From: Endomychus coccineus
Lineage: Eukaryota; Arthropoda; Insecta; Coleoptera; Endomychidae
Reading direction: 5' to 3'
Length of the DNA stretch: 64,000 nt
Assembly (NCBI GenBank): GCA_958510875.1
Contig: OY294067.1
Location: forward strand, 201,393,982-201,457,981
Shown piece after piece: positions 37,616 to 47,809 of the stretch. The translations under genes were made by a program, and so were the position numbers. The notes below the pieces were generated by a model, which was given only the letters and a program-made list of their open reading frames with translations, was not told the origin of the DNA and searched no databases. Within the stretch, counting starts at the first letter, position 1. Each line of letters starts with the position of its first letter.

Positions 37616-37739
37616 AGCCCGTTGTAGAATCTATTACCATTTTTGTTTGCAAATTCTGGTTTCAGTTAAAATGATTTTTTTAACATTATGCATCAGTAGA
37701 TTGACTGGACGAGTCCTGTATCAGAAAGTTCCGGTTCCG

Positions 37740-38065
37740 CATCCTGTCTATGTGTCGGTGTGCATACGGCGTGGAATATACAGGTTGTTTTGGGGAGTGG
37801 GATATACAGGCTGTTTCTGTGAGGTGTGATGCCGAAAGTCACGTTGGGTTTTGAGACAGGTGTCATGGATGTTCCACGTGGTTTCGAGAGAGTTGTAATG
37901 GCGCTTGCCGCGGAGGTCCATAGCGCTTGTCACGTGGTTTACGTCTGTCACGTGAACTGTTATGGTGCATCTATTAACTGTAATAGTGTCTACGACATGT
38001 GTATCGATGAACTGTCATGGCGTTTGTGACATGCGCGTCATAACGTTTCTGCTGTGAGTGTCATG
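37740..38065 (-). repeat. Degenerate tandem arrays, copy B of the repeated unit
   Basis: In reverse complement this carries CGCCATGACAGTTCATCGAT and related words, like 7545-8110, with several CACGTG or CATGTC variants. It is the end of copy B when read from 41.9 kb downward. Confidence 0.65.
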
Positions 38066-38139
38066 GTGTACGAGATCTATCCAGAGCGATATCTAGATGG
38101 CTGCACAGCATCTATGAATGATGTCTGTCAAATATATTT

Positions 38140-38640
38140 TCTATTGACTTCAGCATGATCATCATCATCAGAGTGAAACCGGAATTTCGTTATATAGTTG
38201 GCACTCAATCACACCGGAAGTGATGGCTTCATCACATATTCTGAATCTACATAACGTGTTCATTGAGAATGAACCAATTTTATTGCAATGAGTCTGAGCG
38301 ATCTCCCGCGATAAGGCTTCGAAATTCGTGTTTTCGGAAATATAGCGTTATGGGTATCAAATGAAAGGTCTTGGCGAGTGAAATATAGATTACATGATCT
38401 TCATTGAGGAACATTCGATATGATTGAGATAAGAAGTGTATAAGAAATGAAATAGCAATATTAATAAATGGTTGAGATAAACATGAAAAAGTCAACTTTG
38501 ATGCAACCATAGCTTCATGGGTATAAAACGGAAGGCCTTGTCATGCAGAATGTTAATTTCCATATTTTCAATGAGAAAAATCAATATGGTGCAAGCAAAT
38601 CGGAAATCATCTAACCATAGCTTTATGGGTATCAAAATAA
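38140..38640 (-). repeat. TTTGATACCC subrepeats and conserved block, copy B
   Basis: Read on the minus strand it matches 7020-7540: TTTGATACCCATAACGCTAT, then TTTCCG, TTATCGCGGGAGATCG, then CTATATAAC, CCGGTTTCA and ATGCTGAAGTCAATAG. GGGTATCAAA occurs twice (38350 and 38630), with a near match at 38520. Order and orientation are conserved with copy A. Confidence 0.6.
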
Positions 38641-38910
38641 ATAATGGTTTCGACGACTAAGTGGTGTTTATTCGAATTGAAGATGCGGCGATCATAGTTT
38701 ACGAACGATGATTACGTCATCGACGATGATCTCTCAACCAATTCGGTGCCAAACTTTATGAACGATGATGATGTTCAGACATATGTTTTGACACATGTTT
38801 CAACCTTCAGGCACGCGCTGCGCTGATTCAAACCGGTGACGGTAACTAATTTGATCCGACGATCATAGTTCAAGAACGATGATGACATTACCGGCAACGG
38901 TCGCTGATAT
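38640..38910. repeat. Palindromic spacer repeats upstream of the metalloproteinase
   Basis: GATCATAGTTTACGAACGAT followed by GATTACGTCATCGACGATGATC (38689-38730), and a diverged second unit at 38866-38905. The first unit and its left flank (AAGTGGTGTTTATTCGAATT) match 40703-40800 in direct orientation over about 100 bases. Confidence 0.65.
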
Positions 38911-38966
38911 ACACAAGGTTTTCATACCTCCGCAAACATTGTGTGTGAAGTGATTGACAGAGCAAC

Positions 38967-40703
38967 ATGTTATTATCTTCATTTTTCTCATGTTTCCTCG
39001 CTATTCCAGCGAGAGAATATTTAGTGAAATATTGTTATATGGAAGAAGATTCAAATGGTTCAAGTGGCACTGAGGGCGGGGTTGAAGTTTTTGAAGAATT
39101 CTACCATTCAACGATAGATGGCATCCTGAATAATTGAAAGATGTGGGGTAGGTGATAATCCTTCCCAATAAAAGATAACTTGAATAAAGATGGTTGAAGC
39201 AGAAAATGACATGGCATTTTTCAGATATGCCAGCCCTCAATTAGTTCAAATGACTGCAGAAATTTCCGGAATATGGTGCAAATATTCGGGATTGAATTTT
39301 GAATATACAGCAAGCGACACAGCCGATATACTTATTCCGTCTCAAAGGGGTATTCGTCAAAGAATTACGGACAACAAGGAGTGCTTAGGGGTGCCTAACG
39401 GACCTGGAATTGTTCTCACACATTCGTATTTTCCTGCACCTGATGGATCAGCGGTAGAAATATATCTGGATCAAAATAAAACATGGTGTTGAACGAAAAC
39501 GAAACCCCAGGGTGAGGAAGCGAATTCATTTTTGGTACTATTGCACGAAATTGGACTTGCTATAGGGATAGGTCATTCAGGCAATGATGAATCTACAATG
39601 TATGCAAATTTAATGGAGAAACTAAGGACTTTTCGAATAAAACTTTGAGTAGCGATAATATTTTTGCTGTGCAAAGCTTGTATGGAGAACAAACAGGTCT
39701 GTCGTGATACCTGTTACCACTTCTTCAACAACTACCCCAGCAACTAGTACTCCAACAATTACCTCAACAACTAGTACTTCTATACCTCCAGATATATGTA
39801 ATATGAAACGGCTACACACCCTCCCAGTGGTTATTCAACGATTGTATACTCTCTACGGAAGACAGGTTTGTGTAATGGACTCAGAAACTAGAATCATAGA
39901 GCAACCAATGTAAATTACGGACTGATTATCATTTTTACCACGCAATTTCAAGAAAATATCGGCAATTTATCAACGACCCTCAGTAGAGATTGTATTCTGC
40001 ATAGATAGAATAGTGTTTATTATGGAATTTGCAAGTTTACAGCTGCTAACGGTTGCCCATAGTCCAATTCACATACGTTGAAAACACCTTATGTTCATAT
40101 ACAGGATGTGGTTAGCTCATATACAGAACACACCTATGTTTTTCGAGATAATCATCACTTTGTTGGAATGAACGAGTGCTACTTCACCTTTTAATATCAC
40201 GGTTTGATAACTAAGCTCTGCCACACAGCCCCCGCATCGTCATCGGCCGTATTTCGGTAAGTCGATGAGATTTTTTTCCCCAGAAAGATATGGTTTATCA
40301 CTATCACGAGTTTCTCCACACCTTAGTGAAGGTGAAAAAATCTGATCTAAACATTTTCGGAATACAATGTTCGAATGTGAGCTTATTTGCCCAGTTTGAA
40401 GAAATATTCAATGAGATCCTATCACGACAAACTAATCCAATAGGAGTCCTGACAGCTTAAGATTAACGACTAAGAGGGACCAATAAATTTCAGGGGAAAA
40501 CGAACTGATGACAAATCTTTGTATTCTCCCTTCTCCTGAAAGTGGCGATCATGGCACTAAGGGTGGCATCAATAATTGACAAACTGGAGGAGCACAACCA
40601 ACAGTACCGACTAATTATCAAACAGGAGCGACATCACAGGGACAAAATGGAATCAGTTTTACCACTCAAAATTCTTTTGAAAATGTAAAAGAAACATATT
40701 AAT
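38967..40703 (+). pseudogene. Intronless matrix metalloproteinase with hemopexin-like domain, decayed
   Basis: This would be a secreted zinc endopeptidase. ATG 38967 opens a signal peptide (MLLSSFFSCFLAIPA) and prodomain. The cysteine switch RCGVGDNP is at 39139. The catalytic domain follows in one frame (39190-39645): SADIL-type region, GPGIVLTHSYFP and the zinc site HEIGLAIGIGHS (39544 onward), where the second His of HExxH is Leu. DNIFAVQSLYG (39654) is the usual end of a matrixin domain. Then come a Thr/Ser-rich hinge (39704-39795) and hemopexin-like segments (PDICN, FLPRNFKKISAIYQRPS near 39935). A Gly/Thr/Gln-rich tail ends near 40703. Stops and frameshifts are scattered and no introns are seen. 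It could be a retrocopy or a virus-carried gene. Confidence 0.78.
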
Positions 40704-40835
40704 AGATAATGATCTTGACGGGTAAGTGATGTTTTATTGAATTGAAGAACTGACGATCATAGCTTACTAACGATGATGACGTCATTGACGATGGTCGCTG
40801 ATTCGAGACTACGATCATGCTTACGATGATGAGCA
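40703..40835. repeat. Palindromic spacer repeat between metalloproteinase and MSV199-like gene
   Basis: GATCATAGCTTACTAACGAT and GATGACGTCATTGACGATGG (40752-40792) are followed by a partial unit ACGATCATGCTTACGATGATG. It is a direct repeat of 38640-38735. Confidence 0.68.
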
Positions 40836-40927
40836 CTTGAATAATCAAACATTTATGATAATTAATGCAAGCTCATTTCATAGTTGACTATGTTTTTATT
40901 TCTGAAATAATAGAAGAAATAATATTT

Positions 40928-41682
40928 TTACATCAATATATTGACATTATCATTTTCTAATTCATAAGCTTCAATCTTCCGAGAGATGACACGATCTATC
41001 AATGACTCGATGTTGACATCAGTGATCAATTGTTCATCTCTCTCTTCTTCTTTGGCACGAATAAGATTTTCTCTTGCATACCATTTCAAGTCGATACGGA
41101 AATTATCGATGGCATGAGATATGTTTGACCATTTGTCTATCAATCATATCCCTCGATTTCGTAATTTTTTGTCGGCATCACGCCATCCATCCTCCTTTCA
41201 TCGCGTTAGGTACCATTCAGGTCTCATATCTTCGATGTCCGCTCTTCCCCGACTTGTTCTCTCACGGTCAACATTAACGATTCCAACTCTCCTACTAATT
41301 GTATTGGTTATTTTTTGTTCAGTTCCACACAATGTTGTTCATACAATTCATCGTGATGAAATATTGTGAACAGTTCACGTAGCTCGATAACGTTAGGTTT
41401 TCGCATTTGCATAAATAATGTTTCGAAATCAATAGCGTCCTGAACATTATATTTCTTTCGTGCATCAGTTTTATCAAAAACTTCTAAATGGTGTATATAA
41501 GGGTTTTTCCTCAACAATCTTGTCATAAGACCCTTTTTAGCGTAATATTTTTTACAGTGATAACCTAACTAATCCAATACATCTTCATTCATTAGAACGC
41601 GTTGGTTTAGTTGTATATTCCAAGATAAATAGTTTCTCATATCAAGCCCAAATTTTAGACATACTTCATTAATTGTTAACAT
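40928..41682 (-). pseudogene. Unidentified gene with possible MSV199-like (large DNA virus) domain
   Basis: Minus-strand ATG at 41682. The N-terminus reads MLTINEVCLKFGLDMRNYL, LNQRVLMNEDVLD, then a TAG followed by LGYHCKKYYAKKG, and RKPNVIELRELFTIF at about 41390. The layout (short helix pair, an LNQ-x-VL box, then a Leu-Gly-Tyr box after the stop) recalls the MSV199 domain of entomopox- and iridovirus proteins. I hold this tentatively. The C-terminal part (ENLIRAKEEERDEQLITDV) is helical and charged. One stop and at least two frameshifts break it. Its 3' end recurs at 6310-6510. Only its position and repetition are certain. Confidence 0.42.
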
Positions 41683-41832
41683 AATAAAATTATTGATGGA
41701 CCATGTAGCCACATTTCAATCACGAACGCGCGCTGATAAGTCTTACCCACTGAACATTTTCTGAAATGATTCTTTCTTCCATACGTGGAACGTGAATAGT
41801 GTGGGTGACTTTTCGGTTTGATCGATCCCATT

Positions 41833-41928
41833 GCAAACGGTGATCGCTGACCGATGACGTCACTAGTTGTTTCAATATGTTTCGTTCCCAGCAACCGGCT
41901 ATTATAGTTTACAAACTATGATAGCCGG
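41833..41928. repeat. TGACGTCA spacer with 34-bp near-perfect palindrome
   Basis: GATCGCTGACCGATGACGTCACT (41842-41864) is the inverted form of the other spacers. The palindrome CCGGCTATTATAGTTT/ACAAACTATGATAGCCGG lies at 41895-41928 with one mismatched pair. It marks the outer side of the MSV199-like gene. Confidence 0.7.
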
Positions 41929-41929
41929 A

Positions 41930-42414
41930 TGTCTAAATCACCAGCTACCGTTTGAGAAATGAAATATCAAATACAATAATAATTACATTCATTTGGGAAA
42001 ACACATATTTATTTTGGTGGTATGGCATTTTAGAACTAAAATAATAGTACAATGATTCATGCAGCTCATCAGTTATTTAATCAGCAGAGTAAATAAACAC
42101 GACTCTTCATATATCAGATTTCACCTAGAGTTCATTAATACCGAATATTATTCATACATGTAAGTTACGGAATCTAGCCAGTCTTGACATTGCATTTGTA
42201 CCTACAACTACCATTGTTAAATGAAGTGTATTTTTTAAAAAAGTTATCTGTTAGTGAGAATACTTAATTGACGCAGTCTTGAGGATTCTTGAAGGCATCT
42301 ATCCAAAGATATCCCTTTAGTATTGATTCTTCATCGAGAAGAACCACCAAAATTCGTATAAGCCCACCGAAATCTACTCCGGACTTGACGAGAATGAAAT
42401 CATCTACACTGTGA
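41930..42414. other. No recognised gene; one minus-strand frame
   Basis: A 66-codon minus frame at 42264-42464 (VDDFILVKSGVDFGGLIRI, WIDAFKNPQD) looks protein-like in composition, but I cannot assign it. The rest is AT-rich. Confidence 0.3.
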
Positions 42415-43290
42415 GTGCTCATTGTTCCCTTCAAGTTCATTTCAGACTCCTCAATTTTACCCAATCAAGAGGTTGATATTAGTGCAGAAATTGAGTTATC
42501 TTTGATTAAAACATTGAAAGCATTAAGTTTATCTAACCAACCAAAAATTGATAATTCTAACAATTCAACATTTGAAATGGCTAGACCAAATTTCGATATC
42601 AAGTTATTACAAATTGTACCAGACTTTGATGGTAATCCATGCAAATTATACAGATATATTTCAATAGCTACAGATTTATTAAACGATTATTATGTTACTG
42701 CAAACACGAATTCGGCACAGAACAAATTGTTAACAAACTGCATACTTTTCAAGTTAACTGGAACTGCCGAACAAGTTTTTTCTATAAGTGGTAGTAATAA
42801 TTGGAATACTGCTAAACATTTATTGATATCACATTTCGGTGACCAGAGGAACGAAAGTAGTTTAATTTCAGATATAGGATGTTCACGACAAAATCCAAAT
42901 GAACAGTCACTACAATTTTATTCAAGAATGATTTCTACATTGGATGTTCTGCATAACTATGTTAATTTGCACCAAGCAAATGAAGCTGTAAAAATTAGTA
43001 AAAAGTCTCTGTACGATTCCCATGCCTTGCATACATTACTAGTTAGTTTGAGAGAACCCTAAAGCTCAATGATTAGGTCCATGAAACCAAATTCTTTAGC
43101 TGGAGCCCAAAAATAGATTATTGAAGACAATAACATAATATGTTTGCAAAAATCTCTTCAATCTGTTCAGAGACCTCAAATGTTCAAACAACATACACAA
43201 TGTAGTATAGGAATCTTCCATCCCTATACGAGATTACCTAAAATCCCTAAATTATAGAATGCGACCTTATTCCAGTTAGTAATGTTATTA
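42415..43290 (+). pseudogene. Gypsy-type gag, N-terminal part, interrupted by a LINE
   Basis: This retrotransposon capsid protein includes FDGNPCKLYRYIS, NKLLTNCILFKLTGTAEQVF, NWNTAKHLLISHFGDQRNE, QFYSRMISTLDVLHNYV and HALHTLLVSLREP. These are typical of insect Gypsy gag. The frame stops at 43060 and reading continues in another frame (SMKPNSLAGAQK) to about 43290. It resumes at about 47810 after the inserted LINE. Confidence 0.85.
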
Positions 43291-43313
43291 AGTATATGTT
43301 AATATTTCACAAA

Positions 43314-44474
43314 ATGGCGAACGCAAATGTTTACGGTTTGGGATGCGGCATTTGTGAGCGCAAAGTAAGCCGCTATGATGATGCAATCAATTGTGCTAAC
43401 TGCGACAAGTGTTTTCATATTGTGTGTGTGAACCTTCATGTAACAAGTTTTCACGTGAAAATGAAGGACGGTAGCTTAAAATCTTGGTTTTGCTGCGAGT
43501 GTGCTAACCTAACCTCGAATTCCGTATATGTGGGGCACGGAAGTTGCGAACGGCAGGCCACACCACCGTTGATACAGTCTTACGTGGGTCCTGACGATCA
43601 ACCGGACGATGAGGATAAGGTAACATGCTTCTTGAAAAGTCATGAGTTTAAATTAATTATCAGTCGCATAGTAAATATTCAAACAGCGGAGTTGAAGAAG
43701 GAGATTCAGAGTCTTAAAGTTTTGGTTGAAAATTTGAAATCCTCGAATGTGGAACTTGTTAGAATGTTGACCAGTCAACTCACACTTGATAACCGTCAGT
43801 GTAATTCGAGTAACATGTCGAGTTTTAATTATTTGAATTCTCATGAAAGTTACTCGAGTGTAGCAGGTAGTGGTTCCGAATCGGGACGCGGTCAACGTAG
43901 TAAGGTTAGAAAAACTAAGCAAGATGTTATCACTGCGGATTCAAATGTAATTTCAGCTACAGACGCACAGGGTCGTAGTGATCAGCTGGGCTCCGATGAG
44001 GTGATTGTCGCACGTAAACCTCAGAATATTCGAGACTCCCAGCTGGACAATGATACTAACTCTGCTGAGAATCGTTATAGAAAACCTTTGATAATTGGTT
44101 CAAGGTCTGATATTGATAATGCCGGAAAGGAAGGCTGGGCCATTGTTAGGCGCAAAAAGATCTCACATATTCATTTGACGAGGATAAATGTTAACAAATC
44201 ACAGGAGGACGTGATGAAGTATGTTGAGGATCGGATAGTTCCTATTGTCAAACTTAAAGATGATATACCTCCTAGTATTGCAGTGACGAAGTTAGACTCC
44301 CGATATCCCGAATCATATAATTCTTACAAGATCTCTGTCGACTCGTTGTACCTGGACGACTTATTGAACTCAACCTTTTGGCCGGCGGGGGTGGCGGTTC
44401 GCAGATATTTTGACTCGAGATCGAGGCAAAGCCAGAATTTTTCCGAAAATCAAAGAAGTCGGAACCTGACATAG
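43314..44474 (+). CDS. LINE ORF1 with PHD-type zinc finger and coiled coil
   Basis: A 386-residue ORF1 runs from ATG 43314 (the frame is open from 43296). Residues about 11-62 hold CGIC, CANC, HIVC and CCEC, a C4HC3 pattern as in PHD fingers. A coiled-coil stretch follows (LKKEIQSLKVLVENLKSSNV). A Ser/Asp-rich linker and a C-terminal region (EGWAIVRRKK, VMKYVEDRIVPIVKL) resemble ORF1 proteins of insect LINEs. It would bind element RNA, and the finger may contact chromatin. The frame is uninterrupted, unlike the ORF2 that overlaps its end. Confidence 0.8.
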   Translation: MANANVYGLGCGICERKVSRYDDAINCANCDKCFHIVCVNLHVTSFHVKMKDGSLKSWFCCECANLTSNSVYVGHGSCERQATPPLIQSYVGPDDQPDDEDKVTCFLKSHEFKLIISRIVNIQTAELKKEIQSLKVLVENLKSSNVELVRMLTSQLTLDNRQCNSSNMSSFNYLNSHESYSSVAGSGSESGRGQRSKVRKTKQDVITADSNVISATDAQGRSDQLGSDEVIVARKPQNIRDSQLDNDTNSAENRYRKPLIIGSRSDIDNAGKEGWAIVRRKKISHIHLTRINVNKSQEDVMKYVEDRIVPIVKLKDDIPPSIAVTKLDSRYPESYNSYKISVDSLYLDDLLNSTFWPAGVAVRRYFDSRSRQSQNFSENQRSRNLT

Positions 44475-47313
44475 ACAATTTACTGATATATTATCAAAAT
44501 GTTCGTGGTCTAAGAACTAAACTATCGGAACTGTATAATAGCATCTTGAATGAGGACTATCCAATTATTATTTTAACTGAAACCTGGTTAAATGATGCAT
44601 TTTTTAATAGTGAAATATGTGACGAAAGGTATGTTGTATATAGGAAGGACAGATCTAATGAAACCAGTGATAGAGAAAGAGGTGGAGGAGTACTAATTGC
44701 GGTTAGGAAGAACTTGAACTCTAGACAACTTACTGTTGATGTGGGTTGTAGGGAAGACATTTGGGTTTCTTTGGAGATTGCTTCGAAATTGATTATCTTA
44801 GGTTGTGTCTATTTATGTCCTCGTGCTAGCATAGATACATATTTGTCGCATGCTGCTTTAATTCAGCAGTTGATTATTACTCACAGCAATGCTATTTTTT
44901 GTGTAGTAGGTGATTAAAATCTACCGGATATTGGGTGGTCTCCTGATGAGGATGCTGATGGACTTTCCCCTTGTAACATTCGCGGTCACGTTAATCAAAC
45001 TATTTGTGACAGTTTAATTAGTGCAGGTTTGTCGTAATTTAATCATATTCATAACCATAACAATGTTATTTTAGATTTAGTGTTAAGTAGTTCTGGCAAT
45101 ATTGTTGTAGATCGATGTTTATCGCTTCTAAAGTGTGATCAGCACCATCCTTGTTTCACTGTTTGTATTTGTGAAATTGTGGTTGCCACAGTAGATGATA
45201 GCTTCAGTATAGGTGCTTTGAATTTCAAATATGCCCCTTATGATTTGATAAACTGTTATCTCGCCTCTGTGGATTGGAATTTTCTTGGTGATTTTCAGAC
45301 GGTTGATGAATCAGTGGATGCTTTTTATGAAATAATATTCGCTGCGGTTAATTTTTACATAGACGAGAAAGTTCCTTGTCCAATCAGGAGATTTCCTCCA
45401 TGGTTCGACAGAAGTACTAAGTCACTCATAGTCAACAAGAAAATTGCTCATAAGAGGTATAAATTCACAGAATCTATTGAGGATTATGACGCATTCATTG
45501 CACTGAGGAGAGAATGTAAGGTGGCGACCCATACTTGTAATAGATTACACATCGAGGATATTGAACGTAAAATTATTCATGAACCGAAATCTTTCTGGAA
45601 GTACGTAAATTCCGAAAAGTGCGATGATGGTATTCCCAAAGCCATGTCTTATAAAGAAGCCAGGGCAGATGGTGCTGGCGATGTTGCTGACTTGTTTGCT
45701 GACTATTTCGAGGCCGTTTACGTCGGGGGTAGTCTTCCCAGGAATGCGTCATTCGTCGAACCACCTCAAGCAGCCGTGAACTTGAATACTGTGAGCATAA
45801 CAGTTGATATTATTATTGATAAAATTAACAACATAGATGCTTCAAGTTCCATAGGACCAGACAGTTTGTGCGCTGTATTTCTAAGATCGTGTGCTCTTCA
45901 GCTTGCTGTTCCTCTGAAGTTATTGTTCGAAAAGTCTCTCCAACTGTCTATATACCCTGCTAGATGGAAGCTTAATTTCACTATACCATTACACAAAAAA
46001 GGTAACCGTACGGCTGTAGATAATTATAGAGGGATCAGTATCTGCTCTGTAATTCCTTAAATATTTGATTCAATTGTAACTGACAGGATGTTTGAGAGTG
46101 TAAAGAGGATGATCGTTGAGGAACAGCACGGCTTCTTCAAGGGCAGATCTACGACTACCAATTTGTTCATATTCACAAATTTTGTAACGAATTGTCTTGA
46201 AGCTGGCAATGAGGTCGACTGTATTTTCACAGATATAGTTAAAGCATTTGATCGCCTCGACATTGAACATCTGTTACGTAAATTAAACATGATTGGTATA
46301 GGTGATAATTTAATATTGTGGCTACGATCTTATTTGACCGATCGGAGTCAGGTGGTGAGGGTTTGTGACGCGGGCTCGAGAGAGATTTCTGTGACATCCG
46401 GCGTGCCTCAGGGGTTTCACTTGGGACCTGTTCTCTTCTTATTGTATATGAATGATGTCAAGGAAGTGATAAAGTATTCACAGCTTCTACTGTTTGCCGA
46501 CGACCTAAAACTGTTCATTAGAATAGAGCATGAATCTGACTTTTCACTTCTTCAGAGCGATATAGACACCTTTATCGACTGGTGTGACAGGAACTATCTA
46601 GAATTGAACTATGCGAAATGTAAAATGTTGAGGTTTTCTAGAAAGAAAATTGTAAGTTGTCATGAGTATATTGTTCGTGGCCATGCTCTAGAACAAACAA
46701 TTATAAAGATCTCGGTGTTGTTCTCGATTCAAAACTGAATTATAACCTACATATTGACGCAATTATAGGCAGAGCAAACAGGATGGTTGGTTTCATTATT
46801 AGGCAGTCCCAAGAATTTTTAAATATTAGGGCATTGATAATTTTATATAATAGTTTAGTACGCTCGATACTCGAGTACTGCTCAGTTATTTGGTCTCCAG
46901 GATATATTGTTCATATTGAACGGATTGAAAATGTCCAAAGAAAATTTGTGAGATACTTATGTTTCAAATCACATATTGATTATAAGAATACCTCCTATGT
47001 AAATATACTTAAATATTTTGGTCTTCAGCATTTAAATGTCAGACGTACTTACTTCGACCTTTGCTTTGTATATAAGGTTTTAAATTTTGAAATCGATTCT
47101 GCTGCGGTCTTGGAAATGTTCTCTTTTCGAACACCAGCTTGTACTGTGAGAAAGAACCCATTGCTTATGGCACCTTTTTGTAGAACCAACTATAGTGCAT
47201 TCTCGTCTTTAAGTAGGATGTCTAGGACCGTTGCAGATTGTGAATCCTTGAATTTCTTCGGCTCTACATTATACAGATTCAAGTCGGATGTTAGACTATT
47301 GCTTTTGATATGA
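44445..47313 (+). pseudogene. Jockey-superfamily LINE ORF2 (endonuclease + RT)
   Basis: It starts in the ORF1 tail: YYQNVRGLRTKLSELY, then ILTETWLND (endonuclease Glu) and RGGGVLIAVRKN. The RT follows: IGPDSLCAVFLRSC, IPLHKKGNR, VDNYRGISI, EEQHGFFKGRSTTTNL, FTDIVKAFDRL (first catalytic Asp), SGVPQG and LLLFADDLKLF (about 46489-46521). The C-terminal region 46783-47313 has ILEYCSVIWSP and ENVQRKFVRYL. Three in-frame stops (about 44915, 45037 and 46058) and one frameshift (about 46690-46780) are the only damage. All RT motifs are present, so this is the least decayed LINE in the window. Confidence 0.88.
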
Positions 47314-47515
47314 GGAAGGGTCGCGCTCTGCTCATTGGGGATCTGTTCTTGTTCTGTGATTGTGTAGTTTGTAGTTTAGTGTAGATGATTTTCTTTTTTT
47401 TTTATTTTTTTGTGATAAGTTAGGTTACCTTTATAAACTTTTATATACTAATGTACATGGTAATTGAACCGTTAATAAATCGTATATATATATATATATA
47501 TATTTCATGATATAT
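47314..47515 (+). other. 3' UTR of the PHD LINE and (TA)n tract
   Basis: T-rich 3' UTR with AATAAA-like TTAATAAATCG, ending in a (TA) tract at about 47485-47503. The exact end of the insertion is not resolved. Confidence 0.5.
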
Positions 47516-47809
47516 AATAATTATTATTATAATAATAATATAATAAACATATTGTTCAGCTACCTTGACATCTTAGACTAGATTATCTAGGACAGAATAA
47601 CAATAACAGTATATGACATTATTATATATTCATACATTCATAGATCGGCATATCATAATCAGATATCGTATGGAGAGATCCTAATGATCAATCATCGTTT
47701 AGATTAGTACTATTAATTTGTATCCGTACTGTTGTTATTTCAGTAGAGCAAGACATTGTGTCGTAATGACGTCAAACTCTACATTTGGTTAAGTTTAACT
47801 CTTTCATAA
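47516..47809. other. Unassigned sequence between LINE and resumed Gypsy gag
   Basis: No frame. It may be part of the Gypsy element or a further small insertion. It contains one TGACGTCA at about 47766, but not the surrounding spacer words of the repeated unit. Confidence 0.3.

Noticed and set aside
39622..39819. Minus-strand Val-rich frame
   Set aside because: It is the antisense shadow of the Thr-rich hinge of the metalloproteinase.
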